In this document: piece by piece, positions 9,038-17,534 of the stretch | Layout of the letters: every line of letters starts with the position of its first letter | Numbering within the stretch: position 1 is the stretch's first letter | From: CAYSCZ01 sp964429655 | GTDB taxonomy: Bacteria > Bacteroidota > Bacteroidia > Cytophagales > Cyclobacteriaceae | Length of the DNA: 39,799 bases | Reading direction: 5' to 3' | Assembly (NCBI GenBank): GCA_964429655.1 | Contig: CAYSCZ010000025.1 | Coordinates: 1 to 39,799, forward strand | Position numbers and translations under genes: made by a program | The notes under the pieces: generated by a model | What the model was told of the DNA's origin: nothing | Database searches by the model: none | What the model saw: only the letters and a program-made list of their open reading frames with translations

Positions 9038-10176
9038 GAGGATCGAAATATTTCACCCAGGATCAGTGACAAACTTAAGATCTGGATTTTAGGGTTTGCA
9101 TTTCGGCTAATTTCATTCATTGATTGAGATATTTGCTGATTAAGCTGTTCTATCTTCTTTGTGTTCAATGTATTTGCAAAATTTGAAATGAACGTTTTTT
9201 CATGCTCCGGCATTGTTACCTCCTCCACTCCTACGTATTTACTCACCAATGATTCCCTTAAAACAGTTAATCCATAATCAAGAAAGGCAAGCTGGGACGA
9301 CCGGCTGAATTGGTTAAAGACCTCCATGAACTCAATAATGGAGCTATAATCATTCTTCCAGCACAATCGCATCCATTCTTTAAATGCATCATGCTGATCT
9401 TCACCTTCCCTGTCCATAGTGTGCAACGCCTCGTCGATACTTCCCCTGGCAAGCACACTAATTGCAGAAGCTTTTCCTTCATTCACATCTTTATTTTCTA
9501 CCAGGTAATGCTTTATCTCTTCCGGTGTAAACTGACGGATACGCAACAGCTGTGTTCTGGACAAAATGGTAGGCAGCAGTTTTTCGTAATCATGGGTTAC
9601 TAAAATAAAAATGGTGTTTTCCGGAGGTTCTTCCAGTATTTTTAGAATTCCATTGGCTGCTGATGGATGCATGAATTCAGGCACCCATATCAACATAATC
9701 TTATATTTGGCTTCGAACGATTTATATGATAAACCCTGTATAATCTGACGACTTTCTTCCTTGGATATATTCATCAGCTTGTTTTCTGCCCCCATATGAT
9801 TGGCCCAGTTATAAACATTGCCATAAGGATTTTTTAAAAGCCAATCCCTCCATTCAATCATGAAATTCTTACAAAGAACCTCTTTGCCGGATAATCTTTG
9901 TCCTTTAACGTTCGTGCCTGCACTTACAGGAAAAGCGAAGTGCACATCCGGATGTATTAATTTATCAGTTTTTACACAAGCATAACATGTCCCACATGAA
10001 TCAAGGTCTTGCTTGTTTTCACATTGGAGGTAACTCGTAAAGGCTAATGCCATAGCCAGGTTTGCAGTGCCTTCCTTGCCAAAAAACAGCTGGGCATGCG
10101 CCAGGTGATTATTTTTGTAAGCTTTTAACAGATATTCCTTTTCTTCCTGAAGACCGGGTATGTTGCTAAACCGCAT
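9034..10176 (-). CDS. holB: DNA polymerase III subunit delta'
   Basis: This is the 380-residue delta' clamp-loader ATPase-fold subunit, which helps open the sliding clamp. It has a degenerate P-loop region, FGKEGTANLAMALAF at residues 33-47. A zinc-finger-like cysteine cluster follows (C52, then CGTCYAC about ten residues later). ILKILEEPPENTIFILVTHD and TILSRTQLL correspond to the sensor and SRC regions; the SRC motif reads SRT here. The degenerate P-loop is normal for delta', which does not hydrolyse ATP. The gene lies 3 bases after the GlmU-like gene and overlaps hemC by 4 bases, so it is inside a tightly packed operon. Confidence 0.93.
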   Translation of the reverse strand: MRFSNIPGLQEEKEYLLKAYKNNHLAHAQLFFGKEGTANLAMALAFTSYLQCENKQDLDSCGTCYACVKTDKLIHPDVHFAFPVSAGTNVKGQRLSGKEVLCKNFMIEWRDWLLKNPYGNVYNWANHMGAENKLMNISKEESRQIIQGLSYKSFEAKYKIMLIWVPEFMHPSAANGILKILEEPPENTIFILVTHDYEKLLPTILSRTQLLRIRQFTPEEIKHYLVENKDVNEGKASAISVLARGSIDEALHTMDREGEDQHDAFKEWMRLCWKNDYSSIIEFMEVFNQFSRSSQLAFLDYGLTVLRESLVSKYVGVEEVTMPEHEKTFISNFANTLNTKKIEQLNQQISQSMNEISRNANPKIQILSLSLILGEIFRSS

Positions 10177-10179
10177 AAA

Positions 10180-11373
10180 TTAAGACTGATTATTTCTATA
10201 AGGTTTAGATAATCGATAAACACTTTCCAAAACCTCTACATCCACCGCTGGCAGTTGGATATTCCTCCTGGCCATCATTTTTTCAGCTACTTCCAGGGCT
10301 TTTTCATATATGTAAGTAGATCCATCTCCCCATGAAAATGATGGGATGAACTTTTTTGGAAATCCTCCGCCAAAGATATTGCTACTCACACCACAAACAG
10401 TCCCGGTATTAAACATGGTGTTAATACCACTTTTCGCATGATCACCCATTATTAAACCACAAAACTGATTGTTTGAATTTATGAATGATTTGGAGGGATA
10501 ATTCCAGACCTTTACTTTACCATAATTATTTTTCATGTTTGAGGTGTTGGTATCAGCCCCTAAATTACACCATTCACCCAAAACAGAATTTCCCAAATAT
10601 CCTTCATGAGATTTATTGGAATAGCCAAAAATTACTGAATTCGAGACTTCCCCTCCGATTTTACATGCCGGCCCCAAGGTATTGTTCTTACGAATTTTTG
10701 CTCCAATACTTACGGTAGTGTCTTCACAAATGGCTGTTGGCCCTTGAATCACAGCATTCTCGCTTATTTTACTATTTTTACCTATATATATCGGCCCGTT
10801 TTCAGCATTCAAGATTGCACATTTTATGACCGCACCTTCCTCAACAAATACTGATTCAGGACAGTAAACCCTCGTGTAATGATCATTTATTTCTGAGGAA
10901 TATCGATTTTTTGTGATTAATTCAAAATCGTTGATGATTTCCTGGCCATTCCACTGGAATAGTTCCCATACATTTTTGAGTATTTTTAAATTTCCCTTAA
11001 AATAACAAACGGAAAATGTGGCCCAATCTTCATTCCGGATCTTTGCGATATTTGATCCGGATGTTCTTGCCGCAATAAATTTATTCTCCTTTAAAAGGAC
11101 CTGATCTTTTTTCAGAGCCTTAATATATTCCTCGACTGTTTTATCCGGTAGTATTGATGAATTAATAATCAATCCGTCTTCAATTATTTGAAAAGGATAT
11201 TTCTTACCTAAATAATCCTCAGTAGCATATGAAACCCTATGGCTGTTTAATTTCCTCTGCCATTTCTCTTTTAATGTCAGAATCCCAAGTCGTAATTCAG
11301 CAATTGGTCGCGTATAAGTTAGCGGAAGAAGGTTTTGCCAGTTATCCGGGTGATCTAGAAATGTAATATCCAT
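10180..11373 (-). CDS. GlmU-like protein with left-handed beta-helix
   Basis: A 397-residue protein of the putative sugar nucleotidyltransferase / GlmU family common in Bacteroidota. The N-terminal 170 residues align loosely with a nucleotidyltransferase fold but lack the usual GxGTRM-type signature, so pyrophosphorylase activity is doubtful. From about residue 180 to 330 there are hexapeptide repeats typical of a left-handed beta-helix, for example IYIGKNSKISENAVIQGPTA and GAKIRKNNTLGPACKIGG. These form trimeric acyltransferase-type domains. The true reaction is not known from sequence. It is the first gene of the minus-strand cluster that includes holB and hemC, and it begins just downstream of the L31 terminator. 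Confidence 0.8.
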   Translation of the reverse strand: MDITFLDHPDNWQNLLPLTYTRPIAELRLGILTLKEKWQRKLNSHRVSYATEDYLGKKYPFQIIEDGLIINSSILPDKTVEEYIKALKKDQVLLKENKFIAARTSGSNIAKIRNEDWATFSVCYFKGNLKILKNVWELFQWNGQEIINDFELITKNRYSSEINDHYTRVYCPESVFVEEGAVIKCAILNAENGPIYIGKNSKISENAVIQGPTAICEDTTVSIGAKIRKNNTLGPACKIGGEVSNSVIFGYSNKSHEGYLGNSVLGEWCNLGADTNTSNMKNNYGKVKVWNYPSKSFINSNNQFCGLIMGDHAKSGINTMFNTGTVCGVSSNIFGGGFPKKFIPSFSWGDGSTYIYEKALEVAEKMMARRNIQLPAVDVEVLESVYRLSKPYRNNQS

Positions 11374-11385
11374 TCAAGCGTAAAA

Positions 11386-11424
11386 ATAAAAAAGTCTTTA
11401 AGAAAGCATCCTAAAGACTTTTTT
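11386..11424 (-). terminator. Intrinsic terminator of the L31 gene
   Basis: AAAGTCTTTA (11391-11400) pairs with TAAAGACTTT (11412-11421) in a perfect 10-bp stem with an 11-base loop. A-runs and T-runs flank it on both sides. On the minus strand it follows the L31 stop codon by about 25 bases and ends in a U-tract, then the GlmU-like gene begins. It therefore separates L31 from the downstream cluster. Confidence 0.85.
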
Positions 11425-11445
11425 GTAAAGATTAATTAATACTGT

Positions 11446-11697
11446 TTATTTCTTATTCTTTTGATATCTTCTGTTAAATTTCTCCACTCTACCGGCAGTA
11501 TCCACAAATAGCTTTTTACCTGTGTAGAAAGGATGTGAAGCAGAACTAACTTCAACCTTTATTAATGGGTATTCTTTACCGTCCTCCCATTTAATCTTCT
11601 CCCTGGTATTAATAGTGGATTTTGTCATAAACATAAAATCACTGGAAGTATCCAGAAAAACAACCTCTCTATATTTTGGGTGAATATCTTTTTTCAT
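11446..11697 (-). CDS. rpmE2: 50S ribosomal protein L31, type B
   Basis: An 83-residue ribosomal protein of the large subunit. It begins MKKDIHPKYREVVFLDTSS and contains SSASHPFYTGKK and the C-terminal AGRVEKFNRRY, all typical of L31. It lacks the paired cysteines that bind zinc in type A L31, so it is the zinc-free type B form, the usual one in Bacteroidota. A clear -7 box at 11720-11727 precedes it and a strong terminator follows, so it is most likely a single-gene transcript. Confidence 0.97.
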   Translation of the reverse strand: MKKDIHPKYREVVFLDTSSDFMFMTKSTINTREKIKWEDGKEYPLIKVEVSSASHPFYTGKKLFVDTAGRVEKFNRRYQKNKK

Positions 11698-11719
11698 ATA
11701 CTTTCTTTAAATATGGCTG

Positions 11720-11727
11720 CAAAATTA
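11720..11727 (-). promoter_or_regulatory. Bacteroidota -7 box for rpmE2
   Basis: On the minus strand the sequence is TAATTTTG, a perfect TAnnTTTG match, 22 bases before the L31 start codon. A TTG occurs 13 bases further upstream, closer than the usual spacing of about 19-21, so the -33 element is uncertain. Confidence 0.5.
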
Positions 11728-11793
11728 ATAATTATTTGTTCAAGTGAAAACTTTTTGATTGATTTAGAAATATGTTCAGTCACCCACTGGAGA

Positions 11794-11822
11794 TTTGATT
11801 AGCTTCTAAATTATTAGTTTCG
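11794..11822 (+). promoter_or_regulatory. Candidate promoter of the S46 peptidase gene
   Basis: TTTG at 11794-11797 and TAGTTTCG at 11815-11822 (one mismatch to TAnnTTTG) are 17 bases apart. The leader to the ATG at 11851 would be about 22 bases. The spacing is slightly short and the -7 box is imperfect, so this is tentative. Confidence 0.3.
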
Positions 11823-11850
11823 TGATCCAAATTATTAACCCGAATTAAAA

Positions 11851-13899
11851 ATGAAGAAATTAAAATATTTATTTTTTTGCTTGATTCTTAGTCAGGTCTC
11901 ACATGCGCAAAGTTTGATATCTGAGGATGAGATCAAACCTGGAAGGTTTGATCAGGGTAAAATGTGGACTTTTGAAAACCCACCACTGGATTATTTTAAA
12001 GAAGCTTACAATTTCACTCCCGATGAAGCGTGGCTGAAAGATGTAAGGAAGTCAGCACTAAGGTTCTCAAGTTGGTGTTCTGCATCCTTTATCTCAGGGG
12101 ATGGACTTATTATGACCAACCATCACTGCTCCAGAAGTGTAACTGCTTCCGTTATGAGGGAAAATGAAGATTTTGAAAGCAATGGCTTTTATGCCGAAAC
12201 CCTGGCAGATGAACGAAAGGTACCTAATCTCTATGTTGACCAATTAGTTAAGATTACAGATATAACCGAGCAGGTAAAAAACTCAACCGCGGAATCAGAA
12301 GATGCGGCACTAAAAAAAATCTTAGAAAATTATAAAACGATGCCATCCTGGAAGGATCTTGAATTAGAAACCAGGACCTTTTATAGTGGTGGAAAATACT
12401 CATTGTATGGTTTTAAAAGATACAGTGATATACGGTTGGTTTTATATCCTGAGTTAGCCCTGGGATATTACGGAGGAGATCCGGACAATTTTACCTATCC
12501 AAGATATAACCTGGATTTCACCTTCTTTAGGGCTTATGATGAAGATGGTAACCCACTAAAAACACCCTTTTACTATCCGTTTAATGCTGATGGTATTAAA
12601 GAAGGCACGCCTGTATTCGTAGTTGGTAACCCGGGTAGTACAGGCAGGTACTTAACCATGTCTCAATTGCTTTATCGAAGAGATGTCAGAGCACCGGTAG
12701 TTATAAGTTATTTGCGAGATCGAATAGAAGTTCTTGAGGATTATGCAAAAACGATAGATAATATTTACAAAAAGGATAGTGTAATCAATGTGGCATTTAG
12801 CTACAGAAATGGTAATAAAGCATACACAGGAAGGCTACAAGGATTAAATGATGAATATTTAATGACTAAAAAACGATTAAAGGAAGAAGAATTACGAAGT
12901 AATCTATCAGTTGAAGGATCGGATCCCTGGAAAGAAATTGAAGAATTTACTACTGTACAACGGGCCAGTTTTCCTGAAACATTTTTATTAGCACCATCGG
13001 CATCAAGGGGAAAAGTGAATTTACTATTCCATGAAATTTTTAAATTATTAAAAAACAAAGAAAAGGAGGATGTGGAAGCTGCTTCAAAAAATAAAAGCGC
13101 TATTGAAGAAATTCTCTCCGGGTTTGAAAAGCAATTAGAAATTCAACTATTTGCTGCCCTGATTGATGAATTAAAACAGCATTCATCTAAAGGATATGTT
13201 AATGAAGTAATCGATGATGAAAAGTCTGTCAGCCAAGCAAAATCGGTAATCGAAAATAGTGATCTATTCAATGATAAGAAAAGAAGTAAGTTATTAGATA
13301 AAGATTTTAAAAAATTGGATAAGTCTGATGACCCGATGCTGAAATTAGCCAAAACCCTGGTTTCTGAGTATATGGATGCATCTATAAAAATGGGGAAAGC
13401 CACTCAAGCCAACAAAACCGCTAAAGAAAAGATAATATCCATGCAGTTTGCTTTGGAGGGATTAAAAAGCCCTCCTGATGCCAGTTTGTCATTGAGAATT
13501 GCGGATGGTAGAGTAAAAAGGTATAACTACAACGGAACCATAGCGCCTTACAAAACCACTTATTTTGGTTTGTATGACCGTCATTTCAGCAATGAACAGG
13601 AAGAACCATGGCACCTGCCCGATCGATGGAAAAACCCATCGCTTGATCTCCTGAAATCACCGTTGAATTTTGTATGCACTGCAGACATTATCGGTGGGAA
13701 TTCCGGTAGTCCGGTTATAAATAAAGAAAAAGAGGTGGTGGGATTGGTTTTTGATGGAAACATTGAAAGCTTACCGGGTTTTTTCATATTTGATGATACT
13801 TACAACCGCACCGTAGCTGTGCATGCCGGCGGTATTTCGGCAGCGCTAAAATACGTTTACAAGGCCAACAGATTGTTAAATGAAATTAATATAGACTAA
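11851..13899 (+). CDS. S46 family dipeptidyl-peptidase (DPP7-like)
   Basis: A 682-residue secreted serine exopeptidase that removes dipeptides from oligopeptides in the periplasm. A signal peptide covers residues 1-19 (cleavage near SHA-Q). The S46 catalytic triad can be placed at His92 (in MTNHHC), Asp222 (in NLDFTFFRAY) and Ser618 (in GGNSGSPV). The residue 18 positions after the catalytic Ser decides specificity in this family. It is Arg in Asp/Glu-specific DPP11 and Gly in DPP7; here it is Gly636, so DPP7-like cleavage after hydrophobic residues is inferred. One oddity is that the Cys after the catalytic His is followed by Ser-Arg rather than the common Gly-Tyr. The gene is monocistronic or leads into yebC 63 bases later. 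Confidence 0.93.
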   Translation: MKKLKYLFFCLILSQVSHAQSLISEDEIKPGRFDQGKMWTFENPPLDYFKEAYNFTPDEAWLKDVRKSALRFSSWCSASFISGDGLIMTNHHCSRSVTASVMRENEDFESNGFYAETLADERKVPNLYVDQLVKITDITEQVKNSTAESEDAALKKILENYKTMPSWKDLELETRTFYSGGKYSLYGFKRYSDIRLVLYPELALGYYGGDPDNFTYPRYNLDFTFFRAYDEDGNPLKTPFYYPFNADGIKEGTPVFVVGNPGSTGRYLTMSQLLYRRDVRAPVVISYLRDRIEVLEDYAKTIDNIYKKDSVINVAFSYRNGNKAYTGRLQGLNDEYLMTKKRLKEEELRSNLSVEGSDPWKEIEEFTTVQRASFPETFLLAPSASRGKVNLLFHEIFKLLKNKEKEDVEAASKNKSAIEEILSGFEKQLEIQLFAALIDELKQHSSKGYVNEVIDDEKSVSQAKSVIENSDLFNDKKRSKLLDKDFKKLDKSDDPMLKLAKTLVSEYMDASIKMGKATQANKTAKEKIISMQFALEGLKSPPDASLSLRIADGRVKRYNYNGTIAPYKTTYFGLYDRHFSNEQEEPWHLPDRWKNPSLDLLKSPLNFVCTADIIGGNSGSPVINKEKEVVGLVFDGNIESLPGFFIFDDTYNRTVAVHAGGISAALKYVYKANRLLNEINID

Positions 13900-13962
13900 T
13901 AACCTTAAGATGATAGCTTATTAACGGATAAAAATTTGGTGTTGACTTAATTTTTGAAACAT

Positions 13963-14673
13963 ATGGGAAGAGCATTTGAATATCGCCGAGCTGCCAAAGA
14001 GAAACGGTGGGATAAAATGTCCAAAATATTTCCTAAACTGGCTAAAGCTATTCAGGTAGCTGCCAGGGAAGGTGGGCCGGAGCCTGATATGAATTCCAAA
14101 CTTAGAACAGCCATTCAAAATGCCAAGGCACAAAATATGCCTAAGGACAATATAGAGAATGCGATAAAACGGGCCACCGGAAAGGATGCAGAAAAATTTG
14201 AAGAATTAACTTATGAAGGCAAGGGGCCTCATGGAGTACTGGTGTTCGTAGAGTGTGCAACAGATAATACCACCAGGACCGTAGCCAATGTAAAATCTTA
14301 TTTCAATAAAGCTGGTGGCAGCCTGGTACCTTCGGGGTCACTTGAATTTATGTTTAATCGAAAAGCTGTCTTTGAGTTTGATAAAACAGAAGACATTAAC
14401 CTTGAAGAATTAGAATTGGAACTTATTGATTCCGGCCTGGAAGAAATCGAGGAAAACGAAGGTATTGTATATATTTATGGAGATTATAAAGATTTTGGAT
14501 CTTTATCCGAAGCCTTCGAAGCCAAAAGTATAAACATCAAAAAATCTACACTTAAGCGATTCGCCGCCTCACCCATTGAGTTCTCCGAGGAACAATTAGA
14601 AGAAATTGAGAAACTTATTGATAAGATAGAAGATGACGAAGATGTACAGGCCGTTTATACCAATATCGCTTAA
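13963..14673 (+). CDS. YebC/PmpR family protein
   Basis: A 236-residue member of the YebC family, described as transcription regulators and, for some members, as translation factors that relieve ribosome stalling. It starts MGRAFEYRRAAKEKRWDKM, the form typical of Bacteroidota. The family segments NAKAQNMPKDNIENAIKRA and YEGKGPHGVLVFVECATDN are clear. I chose the ATG at 13963 because the reading frame extends upstream only through a TTG at 13954 that would add three non-conserved residues. The gene has no obvious promoter of its own and lies between the S46 peptidase and pgk. Confidence 0.95.
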   Translation: MGRAFEYRRAAKEKRWDKMSKIFPKLAKAIQVAAREGGPEPDMNSKLRTAIQNAKAQNMPKDNIENAIKRATGKDAEKFEELTYEGKGPHGVLVFVECATDNTTRTVANVKSYFNKAGGSLVPSGSLEFMFNRKAVFEFDKTEDINLEELELELIDSGLEEIEENEGIVYIYGDYKDFGSLSEAFEAKSINIKKSTLKRFAASPIEFSEEQLEEIEKLIDKIEDDEDVQAVYTNIA

Positions 14674-14763
14674 CAATTTCATAATTCAGCATTCTAATTA
14701 TCTATTAACTTAAAGAATCATTTTGTATATCTTGCAGTTATTGGTTAATCAAAAAATTTGCTT

Positions 14764-15951
14764 ATGAAAACCATTGATGATTTTAATTTTAAAGGTAAAA
14801 GAGCATTGGTAAGGGTCGACTTTAATGTGCCCTTAAACGAAAACTTCCAAATAACAGATGATACAAGGATCAGAGCCGCTATACCGACTATAAAGAAAAT
14901 ATTGGATGATGGTGGATCGGCCGTCCTGATGAGTCATCTTGGAAGGCCAAAACAAGGACCTGAAGAAAAATTCTCTTTAAAACATATCGTAAACCATTTA
15001 TCAGATAAGTTACAAACTAGTGTGCATTTTGCTGATGACTGTGTCGGGAAGGAGGCATTTGAAAAATCAGCAAACCTTAAAACAGGTGAAATACTGCTTT
15101 TGGAGAACACTCGTTTTTACAAAGAAGAAACTAAAGGCGATGAAGTTTTTTCGGAAAAGCTTTCCAAACATGGGGATGTTTATGTTAATGATGCTTTTGG
15201 TTCTGCCCACAGAGCTCATGCATCAACAACCATTGTAGCCAAATACTTTGAAGAGAAAATGTCCGGCTACATCATGCACGCTGAGTTAGCGAATGCCAAA
15301 AAGGTACTTGATGATGCTAAACGACCTTTCACGGCTATTATGGGCGGTGCAAAAATATCTGATAAAATTCTGATCATAGAAAAACTACTGGATCGGGTGG
15401 ATAATCTCATTATTGGAGGTGGGATGTCCTACACATTCTTCAAAGCTTTAGGGGGAAATATAGGATCTTCATTAGTGGAAGAAGATAAACTGGAGTTGGC
15501 ACGGAATTTAATCTCCAAGGCTAAAGAAAACAATGTAACCCTTGAATTGCCCAAAGATTCAATAATTGCTGATGCATTTAAAAATGATGCTAACCTCAAA
15601 ACCGCTGATAATTATTCAATAGATGATGGATGGATGGGTTTGGATATCGGACCGGAAGCAAGAAAAGTTTTCTGCGAAATAATCAATAATTCGAAAACCA
15701 TTCTGTGGAACGGGCCTATGGGAGTTTTTGAAATGAGCAACTTTGCTGAAGGAACCAAAATGATAGCTATTGGCGTGGTAGAAGCTACGTCCAATGGTGC
15801 TTATTCTTTAATTGGTGGAGGAGATTCTGCCGCCGCTGTAAATAGTCTGGGCTATGGGGATAAAGTCAGTTACGTCTCTACAGGAGGCGGAGCTTTGTTG
15901 GAATATATGGAGGGAAAAGAATTACCCGGTGTTAAAGCCTTAAATGATTAA
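14764..15951 (+). CDS. pgk: Phosphoglycerate kinase
   Basis: Catalyses ATP formation from 1,3-bisphosphoglycerate in glycolysis, in the cytoplasm. The 395-residue length is typical. The substrate-binding RVDFNVPL is near the N-terminus, followed by MSHLGRPKQ, then ENTRFYKEE and NDAFGSAHRAHAS. The nucleotide-binding end has GGGDSAAAV and STGGGALLEYMEGKELPGV. The ATG at 14764 is preferred over an in-frame TTG at 14758, because MKTIDDFNFKGKRALVRVDF is the usual start. A TATCTTGC element upstream (about 14728-14735) is a weak candidate -7 box. The gene is followed within 25 bases by the MITE-like element, whose left end forms a hairpin with a T-tract and could terminate the transcript. Confidence 0.97.
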   Translation: MKTIDDFNFKGKRALVRVDFNVPLNENFQITDDTRIRAAIPTIKKILDDGGSAVLMSHLGRPKQGPEEKFSLKHIVNHLSDKLQTSVHFADDCVGKEAFEKSANLKTGEILLLENTRFYKEETKGDEVFSEKLSKHGDVYVNDAFGSAHRAHASTTIVAKYFEEKMSGYIMHAELANAKKVLDDAKRPFTAIMGGAKISDKILIIEKLLDRVDNLIIGGGMSYTFFKALGGNIGSSLVEEDKLELARNLISKAKENNVTLELPKDSIIADAFKNDANLKTADNYSIDDGWMGLDIGPEARKVFCEIINNSKTILWNGPMGVFEMSNFAEGTKMIAIGVVEATSNGAYSLIGGGDSAAAVNSLGYGDKVSYVSTGGGALLEYMEGKELPGVKALND

Positions 15952-15974
15952 AACGATTTTCACTTTGAAGTACT

Positions 15975-16143
15975 AAAAAGAGGCTGTCTCAAGAGCAGTC
16001 TTTTTTTGTTTATTTTGGGATAAAATCCCACTCTTCCTTTCATGTTAAGCATTTACAGGGTTTAAGGATGAAAAAAATCAAAAAAAAGTAATGTTTTAAT
16101 GGGATTTTTCACCACTTAATAACTTTTGAGATAGCCTTTTTTT
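15975..16143. mobile_element. MITE-like element with 21-bp terminal inverted repeats
   Basis: The left end (15975-15995) AAAAAGAGGCTGTCTCAAGAG matches the reverse complement of the right end (16123-16143) at 18 of 21 positions; all three differences are G/A. The unit is about 169 bases with no open reading frame and an AT-rich interior containing the small palindrome TGGGATAAAATCCCA. A TA dinucleotide lies at each boundary (15974-15975 and 16143-16144), which may be a 2-bp target duplication. The ends resemble those of Bacteroidota insertion sequences as I remember them; no transposase is present. The left end also folds into a hairpin with a T-tract and may serve as the pgk terminator. The right end supplies part of the stop codon of the next gene. 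Confidence 0.65.
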
Positions 16144-16837
16144 AATTTATGAGATCTTTATACTTCATCAAATCCATGATCACTTTAACGATATCATCTG
16201 CAGAAAGTGTGCTTCTATTCAGGGAAGCATCAAATATGCTGGGATGGAACTTTTTACCCGTAAGTTTGCCTATAAATAACTCCCGTCTGCTATCATTTTC
16301 ATTAGCCATTCTTTCCGCTTCCTGTGTGGATATATTTTTTGATTTAATCAAATTTTCAATACGGTAAGACAAGGGTGCATGAACCCTGATATGAAGGGAT
16401 CTTTTAATCTCGTTTGCTACAGAAACGCCCCCCCTGCCTACTATAATTACATGTCCCTTTTTAGAGTAGGTCAATATGATGTCCTTTATTGTCTCATTGA
16501 TCTTGTTTATACTAATTGATTCCTGACTAAGTGAAGATATCATCTCCTCCAGGTTAGATTTTTCATTAGGGGTAAAAGCACGTTGAACTTCATGCGGTTG
16601 CCTCTGGAGTATTTTGGCGGATTCATTCAGTATTTCTTTGCTTATCCATAGCCAGCGCGGCTGTGTGGTATTTTTAGTTGAGTTTTTGGATAAATTAAGC
16701 CTGGTAACCAGGTTTTGTGCTATAGGAATAACTTCACATCCAAATTCCCTGCTGAGTGTAACCACAGGGCCAGGCTGAGAAGCCTCTGCTAAAAGTTTGT
16801 CTTTTTCAGAAAAATATTCTCTTAAATCTATTTTCAT
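16142..16837 (-). CDS. Cytidylate-kinase-like family protein
   Basis: A 231-residue P-loop kinase-fold protein of the cytidylate-kinase-like family. The segment VVTLSREFGCEVIPIAQNL holds the phosphate-binding region, but the usual GxxGSGG is replaced by FGCEVIPIA, so nucleotide binding may differ from true CMP kinase. VIIVGRGGVSVANEI, LHIRVHAPLSYRIENL and the lid-like NDSRRELFIGKLTG also fit the family. I chose the ATG at 16837 (MKIDLREYF); in-frame ATGs at 16843 and 16870 would add hydrophobic residues with no family support. The stop codon lies at the edge of the MITE-like element, so the original C-terminus may have been altered. The substrate is unknown. Confidence 0.78.
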   Translation of the reverse strand: MKIDLREYFSEKDKLLAEASQPGPVVTLSREFGCEVIPIAQNLVTRLNLSKNSTKNTTQPRWLWISKEILNESAKILQRQPHEVQRAFTPNEKSNLEEMISSLSQESISINKINETIKDIILTYSKKGHVIIVGRGGVSVANEIKRSLHIRVHAPLSYRIENLIKSKNISTQEAERMANENDSRRELFIGKLTGKKFHPSIFDASLNRSTLSADDIVKVIMDLMKYKDLIN

Positions 16838-17038
16838 ATACATTAGAAATTTAATTAAAAAATGACTCAAAAATGAACGCTTTCATATGATAAAAGTCAT
16901 TTCTTAAAGATAATTTTAAATGGGCTGAAAATAAAATAATTATCAATTTGAAAAATAAAAGCGTTACAAATACTACAGGACTTAAATAGTATATTCTGGG
17001 TATTTTATTTAATTTTTGTATCTCAAAAAAAACAGTGT

Positions 17039-17521
17039 ATGAAACTCATTTATTTAATCCTTTTTATTGTTTTCTTGAGCTTTCAAGGTACTGCTCAAGA
17101 AAAAATTTGTGATAATGATCAACGTATTTGTTACCTGCCAGATAATATTGAGGGTAACTTTTTCCGGGAAAACGATTTTATCTTTACACTAAGAGTATAT
17201 ACAGAAAGCTCCAATGAAGGTCAAAAAATGGTTTTTAAAAATAATGGACAGACCATCGAAACCATCTATAAAGACATTTCAAGGGAGCAAATGAAAGAAG
17301 ATGAAAACGGATCTTACTTTGAATATAGATTTGATGGCACAGAATGCAATTATGAACATGCTGCTACTTTTGACTTTGAATTATATCTTTACGATTTTGA
17401 TACGAAGTCAGGCAGCAAGGAACGCAACTTTATATTTTACTCAAATGCTTTGAAAGCTGAATCTGATGAAAAAAGCTTTCACATATTTACTAGATTAAAG
17501 CCTTACCCTGAAAAGTGGTAG
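17039..17521 (+). CDS. Secreted protein of unknown function
   Basis: A 160-residue protein with a clear signal peptide (residues 1-19, KLIYLILFIVFLSFQGTAQ). The mature part has three cysteines (CDNDQRIC near residues 24-31 and one in GTECNYEH near 114) and alternating polar and aromatic beta-strand patterns. I do not recognise a family. It lies 13 bases upstream of a lipoprotein gene on the same strand, so the two are probably co-transcribed. The 168 bases before it, shared with the divergent kinase gene, hold TAATTTTTG, a near match to a -7 box, about 30 bases before the start. Confidence 0.7.
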   Translation: MKLIYLILFIVFLSFQGTAQEKICDNDQRICYLPDNIEGNFFRENDFIFTLRVYTESSNEGQKMVFKNNGQTIETIYKDISREQMKEDENGSYFEYRFDGTECNYEHAATFDFELYLYDFDTKSGSKERNFIFYSNALKAESDEKSFHIFTRLKPYPEKW

Positions 17522-17534
17522 ATATTCAAAAATC

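Noticed and set aside
13954..13962. Earlier TTG start for the YebC gene
   Set aside because: It adds only MKH before the conserved MGRAFE start and has no better ribosome binding site.
15975..16010. Ordinary terminator of pgk as the full explanation
   Set aside because: The hairpin is real, but the same sequence recurs inverted about 130 bases away at 18 of 21 positions, which a plain terminator does not explain.
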